Shown here piece by piece: positions 1-11,300 of a DNA stretch of 64,000 bases. The notes beneath the pieces are model-generated. The model did no database searches. It saw nothing but the letters and a program-made list of their open reading frames with translations, and was not told the DNA's origin. A program made the position numbers and the translations under genes. The number at the start of each line of letters is the position of its first letter. Position 1 is the first letter of the stretch. The DNA comes from Flavobacterium sp. LHD-85 (GTDB taxonomy: Bacteria; Bacteroidota; Bacteroidia; Flavobacteriales; Flavobacteriaceae). The stretch is from NCBI RefSeq assembly GCF_030929595.1, contig NZ_JAVFVR010000007.1, positions 62,001 through 126,000 of the forward strand, read 5' to 3'.

Positions 1-2
1 CT

Positions 3-2057
3 TCAGGTGTTATAGAAGGAAATGGATTAAAGAAAAATAACTTCGGAATTCGTCAGACAGGTAAATTTTTCAACAATAAATTAACTGTTTCTGCTGATGC
101 AAAATATACTACTCAAACTATTGATAATAGACCAGTAAATGGACTTTATTCAAACCCATTGACAGGGGTATATTTATTCCAAAGAGGAAATGATTTTAAT
201 TATTATAAAGATAATTATGAAGTATTTCTTCCTACTCAGAATCTGTATGGACAGAATTTTTATACTCCATTAGATGCTGATATTTATGTTCAAAATCCTT
301 ATTGGTTAATCAATAGAAACAAATCTGTTGATAAAGATAATTTCTTTAACGGAAATATCGCTTTAGATTATAAAGCAAACAATTGGTTGAGTATTGGAGC
401 AAGATACAGTTATAACAGAATTGAAAATGATTTTGATAAAAGAATTTATGCTACTACAAACACTTCTTTATCTAATAAAAATGGTAGATACATTAACGTA
501 GCAACTTTAAGCACACAGCGTTATGCAGATTTAATTGCTAAAATCAATACTAACTTCAACGAAAACTTTAGTTTTAATGCAATCGTTGGGACAAGTATTA
601 ATAATACTTTAGCAAATCATGCTACTACTTTAGATTCTGGTATAGCTGGTGGACTTGTTAATGCTAACTTATTTACTTTAGGTAATTTTGGATATGTTGG
701 CGGTACAGATAATTTAAGTCTTCAAGCTACAGGTTCGTCAAGGGAAGTTCAGTCTTTATTTGCCTCTGCAACTTTTGGTTACAAAAATATGTTGTATTTA
801 GACGTTACAGGACGTAATGACTGGTCTTCTACACTTGTGAATACAGATACACCATCATATTTCTATCCATCGGTAGGGGTTACAGCTCTTATTAGCGAAA
901 TGGCAACTTTACCAGAGTGGATCAATTTTGGAAAAGTGAGAGGAACTTATGCTCAAGTTGGTAATGACGTTTCGGCTTTTGTAACTTCTCCAAAATCAAC
1001 TGTTCAAGGTGGTCAAATTATTCCTCCTACAGTAGGACCAAGACCTGGTGAATCATTAAAACCGGAATTAAAATCAGAATTTGAGTTTGGTACTGAGTGG
1101 AGAATGTTCAACAATAGATTAGGTTTTGAAATCTCTTACTACAATTCAGAAACTAAAAACCAATACATTCAGGTTCCTGCACCTGCAACAAATCCTTATG
1201 GTTATGTTAATTATGGAATTAATGCTGGTAGTATTGCCAACCAAGGTATAGAGCTTGTTGTAAGCGGAAAAATTATTGAAGGACAAAAATTTTCTTGGGA
1301 GACTATGGTAAACTATTCTCACAATAGAAATAAAGTGAAAGAAATTCCAGAAGAATTAGGAGGTACTATTCCTTTAACTCCAGTAAACAACATCAATTAC
1401 AGATATGCCTTAACTGAGGGAAGACCATTTGGTGTTATCGAAGGTAGAGGTATTGTTAGAAATGACAAGGGAGAAATGGTTTTAAATGCTGAGAAGAAAC
1501 CAGTGGTTGAAGCTGATTTCCATGAAGTTGGTAATGCAAACCCAGATTTTATGTTAGGTTGGTCAAACACTTTCAAATTTGGTTCTTTCACAGCTAATTT
1601 CTTAATAGATGGACGTTTTGGAGGAGATGTAATGAGTATTACAGAATCGATGAATGATTTTTATGGAGTATCAAAAAGATCTGGAGATGCAAGAAATGCA
1701 GGTGGTGTTGCAGTAAACGCAGTTATGCCTGATGGAACAAAGGTGACTTCGATACCTGCACAAGATTATTACAATGCAGTTGGAGGTCTTAATGGGGCAA
1801 CTGCTGAATATGTATATGATGCTACAAACGTAAGTTTAAGAGAAGTTTCACTTGGTTATACTTTCAATAAAAAAGCTATTCCATTTGTTAATACGGCAAC
1901 TTTATCATTAATAGCAAGGAATTTATTCTTCTTTTATAAAGATGCACCATTCGATCCAAACATAGCTTTAAGTACAGGACAAGGTTTACAAGGAGTTGAT
2001 ATTTATGGTCTGCCATCAACTAGAAGCATTGGTCTTAATTTAAATGTAACTTTCTAA
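3..2057 (+). CDS. SusC-like TonB-dependent outer-membrane transporter, C-terminal part
   Basis: The frame is already open at the left edge, so only the last 684 or so residues are present; the signal peptide, CarboxypepD_reg domain and plug lie outside the window. What remains reads as a SusC/RagA-type beta-barrel with alternating aromatic strands and a terminal Phe (ending NVTF), as is usual for outer-membrane barrels. It is followed after 10 bp by a SusD-like gene, so the two form the standard SusC/SusD pair that imports oligosaccharides using TonB energy. The substrate is inferred from the chitinase, hexosaminidase and amino-sugar genes downstream: chito-oligosaccharides. The family call is firm; the substrate is inference. 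Confidence 0.93.
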   Translation, partial: SGVIEGNGLKKNNFGIRQTGKFFNNKLTVSADAKYTTQTIDNRPVNGLYSNPLTGVYLFQRGNDFNYYKDNYEVFLPTQNLYGQNFYTPLDADIYVQNPYWLINRNKSVDKDNFFNGNIALDYKANNWLSIGARYSYNRIENDFDKRIYATTNTSLSNKNGRYINVATLSTQRYADLIAKINTNFNENFSFNAIVGTSINNTLANHATTLDSGIAGGLVNANLFTLGNFGYVGGTDNLSLQATGSSREVQSLFASATFGYKNMLYLDVTGRNDWSSTLVNTDTPSYFYPSVGVTALISEMATLPEWINFGKVRGTYAQVGNDVSAFVTSPKSTVQGGQIIPPTVGPRPGESLKPELKSEFEFGTEWRMFNNRLGFEISYYNSETKNQYIQVPAPATNPYGYVNYGINAGSIANQGIELVVSGKIIEGQKFSWETMVNYSHNRNKVKEIPEELGGTIPLTPVNNINYRYALTEGRPFGVIEGRGIVRNDKGEMVLNAEKKPVVEADFHEVGNANPDFMLGWSNTFKFGSFTANFLIDGRFGGDVMSITESMNDFYGVSKRSGDARNAGGVAVNAVMPDGTKVTSIPAQDYYNAVGGLNGATAEYVYDATNVSLREVSLGYTFNKKAIPFVNTATLSLIARNLFFFYKDAPFDPNIALSTGQGLQGVDIYGLPSTRSIGLNLNVTF

Positions 2058-2067
2058 TTAAAACATC

Positions 2068-3645
2068 ATGAAAACAAATAATATAAAAAAATCATTAATC
2101 TGCTTCGGTCTTTTAGCCTTAGTTGGCTGTACAGATAATTTTGATGAGATTAATAGTAATCCAGATGGATTTACCTATGAGGAAATAACACAGGATTTTA
2201 ATCATATAAGAGGACCTTTCAAAGGCATGTTTGATAATGTAATGGTAAATACTCCAGGTTGGAAGTATCAGGTAGCCATTGATTTATCTGGAAATGCTTG
2301 GGGAGGTTACACCACTCCTCCAGGTTTTGATGGAGCTAATAATCTTTCTTATGCACTTTCTGATAATTGGAATCTTTGGGGTTGGGAGGCTATTTATGCA
2401 CAAGTAATGGCAAACTATTTAAAAGTTGAAAGAGAGGCGAAAGGCAAATATGATCAGTTTTATGCTCTAGCTACTATTATTAAAGTACAGACTTTACATA
2501 AGGCGGCAGATTCTTGGGGACCAATTGTATACTCAAAATTAGGTACTACAGATGCTACAATTGGATATGATTCTCAAGAAGAGGCCTACATGTTAATGTT
2601 TAAAGATTTAGATTTTGCTGTTAATGAATTAACAAAAAGAGTCGATGCTAAAGAAAAAAGTGCATTTACAGACACAGATCGTTCTACATACGATGGGAAC
2701 TACGAAAAATGGGTTAGATATGCTAATTCATTGCGTTTACGATTAGCAATGCGTATTGTAAAAGTAAATCCTGCACTGGCTAAAGCAGAAGCAGAAAAAG
2801 CAATCAGCCAAAAATTTGGTGTAATGACAAAGGTTGATGATAGTTTTATTGTATATAAAAATGTGGCACAACATCCTCTTAGAGTAGCGGCTTATGAATA
2901 CAATGATAGTCGTATGTCTGCAGATATGGAGTCTATTATGGGGGGATATAATGACCCTAGAATGAGTGTTTATTTTTATGAATCTGAGCAATTTCCTGGA
3001 CAATACAAAGGAGTTCGTACTGGTGGAACTCAGGGAGATAAAACTCTGCATATGAAATTTTCGAACTTTGGTAAAATAATCGATAAAGACAAACAAGTAG
3101 TTTGGTTGAATACGGCTGAAGTATATTTCTTAAGAGCAGAAGGTGCTTTAAGAGGCTGGAATATGGGCGGTGACGCTGCAACATTCTACAAAGCAGGTAT
3201 TACGGCTTCTTTTGAACAGCTTTCTGTAGGTGGTGCTGCTGACTATATTGCAAATAATGTAAAAACAGCTAAAGATTATGTAGATCCTGTTGCTCCATTT
3301 AATAGTGGTTTAGCTGTAAATAAAGTAACTGTTGCTTGGGATGAAACTGCAAGTAACGAAGTGAAATTGCAAAAAATCATTACTCAAAAATGGATTGCTA
3401 ATTTCCCTGACGGTATGGAAGCTTGGGCTGAGCACCGTAGAACAGGTTACCCTAAATTATTGCCAGTTCTTAACAATCAAAGTGCTGGCGCTATTACTAC
3501 AGAGTATGGTGTAAGAAGAATAAACTTTGTATCTACTGAAAAAGACGGAAACCCTGAGGGTGTTAAAACAGGTATTGCAAAACTTAACGGTCCTGATAAC
3601 GGTGGAACTAGAACTTGGTGGGATGTTAATGCTCCAAATTTCTAA
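2068..3645 (+). CDS. SusD-like glycan-binding surface lipoprotein
   Basis: This 525-residue protein starts with a lipoprotein signal peptide (lipobox ALVGC, Cys21) and then shows a SusD/RagB-type helical body with TPR-like segments (for example around residues 95-190). SusD-like proteins sit on the cell surface over the SusC barrel and capture glycans. It lies 10 bp after the SusC-like gene and upstream of amino-sugar and chitinase genes, so it probably binds chitin oligomers. No Shine-Dalgarno sequence is visible, which is normal in Bacteroidota. A strong hairpin lies just downstream, between this gene and the deaminase gene. Confidence 0.92.
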   Translation: MKTNNIKKSLICFGLLALVGCTDNFDEINSNPDGFTYEEITQDFNHIRGPFKGMFDNVMVNTPGWKYQVAIDLSGNAWGGYTTPPGFDGANNLSYALSDNWNLWGWEAIYAQVMANYLKVEREAKGKYDQFYALATIIKVQTLHKAADSWGPIVYSKLGTTDATIGYDSQEEAYMLMFKDLDFAVNELTKRVDAKEKSAFTDTDRSTYDGNYEKWVRYANSLRLRLAMRIVKVNPALAKAEAEKAISQKFGVMTKVDDSFIVYKNVAQHPLRVAAYEYNDSRMSADMESIMGGYNDPRMSVYFYESEQFPGQYKGVRTGGTQGDKTLHMKFSNFGKIIDKDKQVVWLNTAEVYFLRAEGALRGWNMGGDAATFYKAGITASFEQLSVGGAADYIANNVKTAKDYVDPVAPFNSGLAVNKVTVAWDETASNEVKLQKIITQKWIANFPDGMEAWAEHRRTGYPKLLPVLNNQSAGAITTEYGVRRINFVSTEKDGNPEGVKTGIAKLNGPDNGGTRTWWDVNAPNF

Positions 3646-3657
3646 AAACGAGAATAT

Positions 3658-3707
3658 TAAGTTTGGTTAGTAGTATGGTATAGATGGTGAAAACTGTCTA
3701 TACCATA
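3658..3707 (+). promoter_or_regulatory. TAAGTTTG box followed by an 11-bp perfect hairpin in the susD-nagB gap
   Basis: TAAGTTTG at 3658-3665 matches the Bacteroidota -7 consensus TAnnTTTG, but no TTG sits at the expected -33 distance. Immediately after it is a perfect inverted repeat, 3674-3684 with 3697-3707 (TATGGTATAGA and its complement, 12-nt loop). No T-run follows, so it is not a standard terminator. It could be a 3' stabiliser for the susCD message, or a 5' stem-loop on a separate nagB transcript. Confidence 0.5.
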
Positions 3708-3720
3708 TCTTAAAGCCAAA

Positions 3721-5685
3721 ATGGTAACTACTACAAAAAAGAAAAAAATGAAAAGTGCTTTAGAAATAAAACCTGATATTAGTTACAAAAGCGCTGGGAA
3801 ATTTGAAGAAACTCGTTTTGAGAAAATTCATAACGAAATCTTCAAAAATTCTATTGAAGCTTCTGTAATTGTAGCGCATGAAATTGCGCAGCTAATTAGA
3901 TCTAAGCAAGAAAAAAATAAACCTTGTGTTTTAGGTCTGGCAACAGGTTCTTCTCCTATTAAAGTTTATGAGGAACTAGTGAGAATGCACAGAGAAGAAG
4001 GACTAAGTTTTAGCAATGTAGTCACCTTTAATCTGGATGAATATTATCCAATGACTAAGGAGAACAATCAGAGCTATCATTATTTCATGCATGAGCATCT
4101 TTTTAATCATATTGATATCAAACCTGAAAATATTAATATTCCTGATGGTACAGTAGGAATTGATGAAATCAATCAATATTGTATCGATTATGAAATGAAT
4201 ATTAAGAACGCAGGAGGTCTTGATTTTCAATTGCTTGGAATTGGTAGAACAGGACACGTTGGATTTAACGAGCCAGGTTCGCACATTAATTCAGGAACAA
4301 GAATTATTACCTTAGATCATATCACAAGAGTTGATGCTTCATCTGCTTTTAATGGTATTGATAATGTGCCGAAACGCGCCATAACTATGGGAGTTTCGAC
4401 GATTCTAAGATCAAAACGTATTGTTTTGATGGCTTGGGGACAAAACAAAGCAGATATTATCAAACGAACAGTTCAAGGTGATATCAGTTCAGAAGTTCCA
4501 GCAACATTTTTGCAAAATCATCCAAATGCAACTTTTGTTCTAGACCAGTCTGCAGCATCAGAATTAACCCGTTTCAAAACGCCTTGGTTAGTTGGTGAAT
4601 GTCTTTGGACACCTGAATTAAAAAGTAAAGCAATTGTTTGGCTTTGCCAAAAAACAAAACAGTCTATTCTAAAATTGACAGACCGTGATTACAACAATAA
4701 CGGAATGTCTGATCTTTTGGCTCAAGAAGGTTCTGCTTATGATATGAACATTAATATGTTTAATATTTTACAGCATACCATTACTGGTTGGCCGGGAGGA
4801 AAACCAAACACAGATGATTCATTTCGTCCAGAAAGGGCAAATCCGGCAAAAAAGAGAGTTATTCTTTTTAGTCCGCACCCAGACGATGATGTGATTTCTA
4901 TGGGTGGAACATTTTCAAAATTAATCAAGCAAGGGCACGATGTTCATGTCGTGTACCAAACTTCAGGAAATATTGCCGTTTCAGATGATGAAGCGCTAAA
5001 ATTTGCAGAAGTGGCCAGTGATTTTATTGGAGAAGGACTAGCTGATATTAATTTCAAATCGGTTATCGAATTTTTGAATAATAAATCCGAAAATCAAATC
5101 GATTCTTTGGAAGTTCGAAAATTAAAAGGGCTTATAAGAAGAAGAGAATCTTACGGAGCAACAAGATATATCGGGTTGAAAGATGAGAATACGCACTTTT
5201 TAGATCTTCCTTTTTATGAAACGGGACAGGTTAAAAAGAATCCGTTAGGACCAGAAGATATTGCGATTGTAAAAGATATCATTGCAAAAATAAAACCACA
5301 TCAGGTTTTTGCTGCTGGAGATCTTGCAGATCCGCACGGAACTCATGAAGTTTGTCTAAATGCCATTTTTGCCGCATTAAAAGAACTTAAACCAGAACCG
5401 TACATGAATGATTGCTGGTTGTGGCTTTATAGAGGAGCTTGGCACGAATGGGATATTCATGAAATCGACATGGCTGTTCCGCTAAGTCCATCTGAGGTTT
5501 TGTTAAAACGTCATGCCATTTTACATCACCAGTCTCAAAAAGACAGAGTAATGTTTCAAGGAAATGATTCTCGTGAATTCTGGGTTAGGGCAGAAGATCG
5601 AAATAAAAACACAGCCATATTATACGATGAACTAGGTTTGGCAGAATACGAAGCAATAGAAGCCTTTAAACGTTTTGATTACTAA
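3721..5685 (+). CDS. nagB: Glucosamine-6-phosphate deaminase-like protein fused to a PIG-L/LmbE deacetylase domain
   Basis: The 654-residue protein has two parts. Residues about 30-310 are a NagB-type sugar isomerase/deaminase with FNLDEYYP (Asp106, matching E. coli Asp72) and a GIGRTGHVGFNEPG loop (His179 and Glu184, matching His143 and Glu148). The E. coli catalytic Asp141 position is Thr177 here. From about residue 375 a PIG-L/LmbE-type domain follows, with the metal motif PHPDDD (385-390) and a later DPHGTHE. Such domains commonly remove N-acetyl groups from GlcNAc compounds. NagB converts GlcN6P to Fru6P and ammonia. No separate nagA is in this locus, so the second domain may supply deacetylation; that is inference. 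ATG at 3748 is an alternative start. The fusion is cytoplasmic, with no signal peptide. Confidence 0.88.
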   Translation: MVTTTKKKKMKSALEIKPDISYKSAGKFEETRFEKIHNEIFKNSIEASVIVAHEIAQLIRSKQEKNKPCVLGLATGSSPIKVYEELVRMHREEGLSFSNVVTFNLDEYYPMTKENNQSYHYFMHEHLFNHIDIKPENINIPDGTVGIDEINQYCIDYEMNIKNAGGLDFQLLGIGRTGHVGFNEPGSHINSGTRIITLDHITRVDASSAFNGIDNVPKRAITMGVSTILRSKRIVLMAWGQNKADIIKRTVQGDISSEVPATFLQNHPNATFVLDQSAASELTRFKTPWLVGECLWTPELKSKAIVWLCQKTKQSILKLTDRDYNNNGMSDLLAQEGSAYDMNINMFNILQHTITGWPGGKPNTDDSFRPERANPAKKRVILFSPHPDDDVISMGGTFSKLIKQGHDVHVVYQTSGNIAVSDDEALKFAEVASDFIGEGLADINFKSVIEFLNNKSENQIDSLEVRKLKGLIRRRESYGATRYIGLKDENTHFLDLPFYETGQVKKNPLGPEDIAIVKDIIAKIKPHQVFAAGDLADPHGTHEVCLNAIFAALKELKPEPYMNDCWLWLYRGAWHEWDIHEIDMAVPLSPSEVLLKRHAILHHQSQKDRVMFQGNDSREFWVRAEDRNKNTAILYDELGLAEYEAIEAFKRFDY

Positions 5686-5695
5686 AAAAAATCTC

Positions 5696-5716
5696 GATTC
5701 ATTTTTATAATGAATC
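5696..5716 (+). terminator. Hairpin after nagB
   Basis: GATTCATT and its exact complement AATGAATC flank a 5-nt loop, 11 bp after the nagB stop codon. The stem is AT-rich and lacks a following T-run, so it is a weak terminator or a processing hairpin. Confidence 0.4.
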
Positions 5717-5838
5717 AAATAGCAAAATTCAGATTGGTCTCATTGCGAAGTGAGGTAAAAGCTGAAATCACTCTGAGTTTTGTTTTTTATATAATTTAGG
5801 ATACTGATTAAAAAACTATCCAACCAAAAAAAAGAAAA

Positions 5839-7905
5839 ATGAAATACTTATTTGTACTATTATTTGCAGGTATATCGGCAGGTGCTCAAGTCCAGAAAGA
5901 GCAGCTGAATCTTATGCCTTGGCCTCAGAATGTTGTTATTAACGAAGGTAATTTTAATTTAAGCAAAAATTTTAAAGTAAACATTACAGGAAATCCAAAT
6001 GCTAGAATTTTTGGAGGAGTAACTCGTTTTTTGCGCCGTTTAGATGGTAGAACAGGTATATTTTTTGAACAAGGTTTTATTGAAAAACTAAATGAAGTGC
6101 CAAATGCTGAATTGCAGATTAATTGCGCCAAAAGCGGTAAAATTGGTTTGTATGAAGATGAAAGTTATCATTTAGATATTACTTCAAACAAAATTACTCT
6201 AAATGCTTCAAGCGATTTAGGTGCTTTACATGGTTTGGAGACTTTATTGCAAATGCTTCAAAACAATTCAAAAACATTTTATTTTCCAGTTTCAAAAATT
6301 TCAGATTTTCCAAGATTTACATGGAGAGGTTTGATGATGGATGTTTCAAGACATTTTCAGCCAATTGACGTAGTTAAAAGAAATATTGATGCATTGGCAG
6401 CAATGAAAATGAATGTTTTTCATTGGCACCTAGTTGATGATCAAGGTTGGAGAATTGAAATGAAAAAACATCCTAGGTTTACTCAAGTAGCTTCGGATGG
6501 AATGTATTATACACAAGAGGAAATTAAAAATATCGTAAAATATGCCGATGAGCGTGGTATTTTAATTGTTCCAGAAATAGATGTTCCAGGTCACGGATCT
6601 GCAATTTTAACAGCTTATCCAGAAATTGGAAGCAAAGTGATTACGCTGACAGGAGGGACATCCGAAAAAAATATTCAAGGTACAGCAATCGCTACCTATG
6701 GAATTGAAAGAAATGCTGGTATTTTTTCACCAACATTAGATCCTTCAAATCCTAAAACATATCAATTATTAAGTGAAGTTTTTGATGAGGTTTGTCCGTT
6801 GTTTCCAGGCGCTTATTTCCACATTGGAGGAGATGAAAATGAAGGAAAAGACTGGGATGCAAATCCTAAGATTCAAGAATTCAAAAAGAAACACAATTTA
6901 AAAAACAACCACGAACTGCAAACATATTTCACAATGCAGTTGGCTCCGATGTTAAAGAAACACGGAAAACAATTGATGGGTTGGGAAGAAATTTTAACTA
7001 AAGATTTATCTAAAGAAGCTATTGTACATTCTTGGAGAGGACCAAACGAAGGAATGCCAGCAGGACAATCTCTTGTAGATGCTGTTAAAAAAGGATATAA
7101 AACAGTTCTTTCTAATGGATATTACATCGATTTGATGTACCCAATTGCGAGTCATTACTTAAATGATCCGATGCCAAAAGGAGCTAATTTAACTAGCGAT
7201 GAAAAAGCAAGAATCTTGGGTGGAGAAGCTACAATGTGGACCGAATTGGCTACACCAACCACTATAGATTCAAGAATTTGGCCAAGAACCGCAGCAATCG
7301 CTGAGAGACTTTGGTCGGCAGAAGATGTAGTAGATGTTGAGAATATGCGCAAACGTTTAGAAAATATTTCTTTCAGATTAGAAGAATTAGGTATTACACA
7401 TATTCGTAACAAAGATGTGATTTTAAGAAATATTGCCAACAATCAAAATATTCAATCGCTTGAAGAATTTTCTAAAGTTAGCGAGCCTTTAAAAGGATAT
7501 ACTCGTAACAAAGGAGGAACAGAGTATCAGATGTATTCTCCGTTTACTTTGTTTGCAGATGCTTGCGGACCAGATGCAAAAGATGCCCTTGCATTTAATG
7601 CAGCAGTAAATCAATATTTAGCAAATAAATCGGCAGATAATAAAGCAAAAGTGACTGCATTTTTTAGCAAATGGATTGCAGTGCATAAAGACTTGACAAC
7701 GTTAAGTGAAAATGCGCCATTGGTGCAGCCAATTTTGCCTTTGTCTAAAAAATTAAGTGATGCATCGCAAGAATTATTGCTTGTATTAGATAATAAATCG
7801 ACTTTAAAACCAGCAGATTTAAAAAATTTAATAGAGCAATGCAATACTAAAGATCATGCTGACGTAGAATTGTCAGTGTATGAAAGCTTAAAGAAATTAA
7901 TATAA
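5839..7905 (+). CDS. GH20 beta-N-acetylhexosaminidase
   Basis: This 688-residue exo-enzyme has a short signal peptide (ending about AGAQ, residue 17), an N-terminal GH20b-type domain (about 25-150) and a GH20 catalytic barrel (about 155-510). The catalytic Asp-Glu pair is in HIGGDEN (Asp332, Glu333). Other family marks are WHLVDDQGWR near 195 and the Trp-rich MGWEE region. GH20 enzymes release GlcNAc from the non-reducing end of chito-oligomers by substrate-assisted catalysis. With the signal peptide and the SusCD import system next door, it most likely acts in the periplasm on imported oligomers. The last 170 residues are helical and less conserved, with no T9SS tail. Confidence 0.95.
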   Translation: MKYLFVLLFAGISAGAQVQKEQLNLMPWPQNVVINEGNFNLSKNFKVNITGNPNARIFGGVTRFLRRLDGRTGIFFEQGFIEKLNEVPNAELQINCAKSGKIGLYEDESYHLDITSNKITLNASSDLGALHGLETLLQMLQNNSKTFYFPVSKISDFPRFTWRGLMMDVSRHFQPIDVVKRNIDALAAMKMNVFHWHLVDDQGWRIEMKKHPRFTQVASDGMYYTQEEIKNIVKYADERGILIVPEIDVPGHGSAILTAYPEIGSKVITLTGGTSEKNIQGTAIATYGIERNAGIFSPTLDPSNPKTYQLLSEVFDEVCPLFPGAYFHIGGDENEGKDWDANPKIQEFKKKHNLKNNHELQTYFTMQLAPMLKKHGKQLMGWEEILTKDLSKEAIVHSWRGPNEGMPAGQSLVDAVKKGYKTVLSNGYYIDLMYPIASHYLNDPMPKGANLTSDEKARILGGEATMWTELATPTTIDSRIWPRTAAIAERLWSAEDVVDVENMRKRLENISFRLEELGITHIRNKDVILRNIANNQNIQSLEEFSKVSEPLKGYTRNKGGTEYQMYSPFTLFADACGPDAKDALAFNAAVNQYLANKSADNKAKVTAFFSKWIAVHKDLTTLSENAPLVQPILPLSKKLSDASQELLLVLDNKSTLKPADLKNLIEQCNTKDHADVELSVYESLKKLI

Positions 7906-8376
7906 ATTTTGGTTGAGTTAGTGTTATTAGAGTTACATTAATCAGGCTTTTAATTATCTCTGCCGGAGTTCCTCGGTAGAGATAGTTATAGCCAAGATTT
8001 CAGAAGCAATTAGCACTTAACTTATTCGAATAATAAATTATATAAGCCGTGAGAATAAGTATTAACCTTTAAAACCAAATAGAAGAATTAGAATACAATA
8101 AAACATGACAAAAAACGAGAGTATAGATTGATGATTAGTCCCAAATTTATCATTTGTATTTAAGATTAATTTTTAGAATTATAAATAAATATCAATCACT
8201 GCTATTTACTAATGATTATGAATGAATCAGGAATAGTAATATTTATCTATAGAATGTAATTTGAGTTTATTTCCAATCGACAGCGGGGTTCCAATCTGCA
8301 GTTGAGCGAAACCTAGAAGACTTTAAAACTTCTGAGGCCCAATTATTTATTTTCTATTAACTAATATTTATTAACT
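7906..8376. other. 470-bp intergenic region upstream of chiA
   Basis: No gene is visible in this AT-rich stretch. It holds a 10-bp hairpin at 7956-7983 (one G-T pair, no T-run), which may end or stabilise the hexosaminidase message. No exact TAnnTTTG promoter box was found, although near matches occur around 8255. The length suggests chiA has its own, perhaps activator-dependent, promoter. Confidence 0.5.
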
Positions 8377-11300
8377 ATGAAACATTATTACAGATTGCTC
8401 TTTTTGTTATTGTTTCCCTTACTAGCGTTGGCTCAACCAGCTCACGGAAAAAAGGTAGTGGGGTATTATGCGCAATGGTCTATCTATGCTCGGGATTTCA
8501 ATGTTCCGAAAATTGATGGAAGTAAAATAACGCATTTAAATTATTCTTTTTATGGGACAACTTATGATCCTGCCCATCCAGAGAATACAAAGTTAAAATG
8601 TTTAGATACCTATGCCGACTTTGAGCATATGGAAGGTGGAATTCCGTGGGATGCTCCCGTAAAAGGAAACTTTTATGATTTGAAGAAATTAAAAGAAAAG
8701 TATCCTCATTTAAAAGTTTTAATCTCTGTAGGAGGCTGGACAAAAGGACAAGATCTTTCTCCAATTGCTGCAAGTCCTGTAGCAAGAGCGGCTTTAGCAG
8801 CAGATATGGCAAACTTTATTACTACATATCCGTTTATTGATGGTTTTGATATCGATTGGGAATATCCTCTTTCGGGCGGAACTGACGGTACAGAAATAGT
8901 AAATGGAGCGCCTGTTCCTCCGCAAAAATATAGCCCTGACGATAATAAAAATTTAGTGCTTTTACTGAAAGCAATGCGTCAGGCAATGCCAAATAAACTG
9001 GTTACAATTGCTGCTGGAAACAATGTTAGAAATGTTTCTAAACAGTATTTAGGGCCAAACAACAGAGCACAATACGGAATGACAGAAGATATTTCGACTT
9101 ATTGTGATTACATCACCTATTTCGGATACGATTTTGGAGGAAACTGGTATGATAAAACTTGCTACAATGCTCCTTTATATGCAAGTGGAAATACAAATGA
9201 CCCGTTGTATGGCGCAACGCAATCAGAGTCATTAGACGAATTGACCAATCAATATTTAAATGTAATTGGTTTTCCTGCCAATAAATTAATCATGGGATTG
9301 CCTTTCTACGGAAAAAAATTCGATAACGTTGCGGCAAATTCAACAAACGGACTGTTTGTTGCAGCACCGAGATATATAGTTCCTGGATGTACAAATCCGC
9401 AAAACCCAACAGGAACATGGGATGGTTCAGGAGCTTGTGAAAAATCTGGAAGTATCGAAATCTGTGATTTAGTCGGAGATCCAGTTACTAATTCGCATGC
9501 TTATTTAGATCCAAATACGATGATGGTAACGCCATCTGCTGCTTCGGCAGGATGGGTTCGTTATTTTGATAATACTACAAAAGTTCCTTATTTATATAAT
9601 GCTACTAGAAAAGAGTTTATTTCTTATGAAGATAAACAGTCAATGGACTTAAAAGTGCAGTATATAAAATCGAAAAACTTAGCTGGAGGTATGATTTGGG
9701 AATTATCTCAAGATACCAGAGGCGCAATTCCAAATTCATTATTAAACCAAGTTGATATTTCTTTTGGAAGCGTTGTTCCAGGAACTATAAGTATTTCGGG
9801 TTCTGTAAAAAACGGATCGGCTTTGGTTACAGATGTTACTGTTGAATTGCGTAATGCAGCCAATGCAGTTATCCAAACAGTAGTTTCTCAAACAGGAAAT
9901 TTCACATTTAATAATCTAACTTCAGGACAAAATTATTCGCTAACAGCTCTAAAAGCGAGTTATACATTTGTTCCAGTATCGTTAAACAATGTAACTGTAA
10001 ATCAGACAGGAGTTGTAATTAACGGAACACAGCCAACTTATACGGTAAGCGGAACAGTTCTTGACGGAACAACTCCAGTTTCGGGCGTAACCGTTTCGGC
10101 AGTTTCTGGAAGTACAACTTTAACAGCAGTTTCAAATGCAAGCGGAGCTTATAGCGTTGCAGGTTTAACAGCGGGTTTAAACTTTACAGTTTCAGCTGCA
10201 AAATCTGGATTTTCTTATACTCCCGCTTCAACAGTTTACAATGCAATTGATGCTAATAAAACGTTGAACTTTACACAAGGTGCGGCAGTGGTAACTTACA
10301 CTGTAAGTGGAACAGTTCTTAATGGAAGTACTCCAGTTTCGGGCGTAACCATTACAGCAGCTTCTACAGCAGGGAATGTTACAGCAACAACTAATTCAAG
10401 CGGAGCATATTCATTGACTTTAGCTTCTGGCGGAAATTATACTGTAACAGCAGCTTTGACTGGCCAGACATTTACTCCAGCTTCAACAGTATATTCTAAT
10501 TTGAATGCGAATAAAACGTTGAATTTTACTCAGGATGTTGCAACAACTACAAGTAAAATTAGCGGAACAGTTAAAAACGGAACAACTCCAGTTGCAGGTG
10601 CAAAAGTAGAAATCGTTTTGCCATGGACAGATAATGCACATCCGTGGAAAAGTGTTTTGGCAACAACAGATGCACAAGGAAAATACAGTTTTGATAATGC
10701 TGTTACAGACGGTTATACAACAGTTACAAGTTTGAAATTAAATACTTGGTCAAACGGAGAAGTAAATTATTACCCAAATAATTTAGCAAACTTTCCTGTT
10801 CCAACAACTCCAACGGTTTACAATTTTAATACAAGTTCAACGGCTAAAGCGGCATTAGCAGCAGCGACAAACTTGATCAGCGGAACTGTAAAAAATGGTT
10901 CTACGCCTGTTGCAAATGCAAAAGTAGAAATTGTTTTGCCTTGGACAGATAATACGCACAACTGGAAAAGCGTTCTAGCAACAACAGATGCATCAGGAAA
11001 TTATATTTTTGATAATTCAGTTGTAGCAGGATATACACAAATTTTAAGCTTGAAATTAAATTCATGGCAAAATGGGGAAGTGGCTTATTATCCAAATAAT
11101 TTAGCAAACTTTGCCGTTCCTACAACGCCAACAGTTTATAATTTTAATACACAAACAACGGTTGTGACTAAGCCGGTCGTTGCGATTACAGCGCCAACAG
11201 CTTCGACGATTGCTATAAATTTAGGGTCATCAATTAATTTTGTTGCAAGTGTTGGATTAAGTGCCACAGATGCGACTACAATCTCATCTGTTGTATTTAA

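Noticed and set aside
2743..3184. Two reverse-strand frames inside the SusD-like gene
   Set aside because: They are shadows of a well-supported gene and have unusual Cys/His-rich composition.
8255..8262. Near match to TAnnTTTG upstream of chiA
   Set aside because: The spacing inside the box is one base short and no -33 TTG is present.
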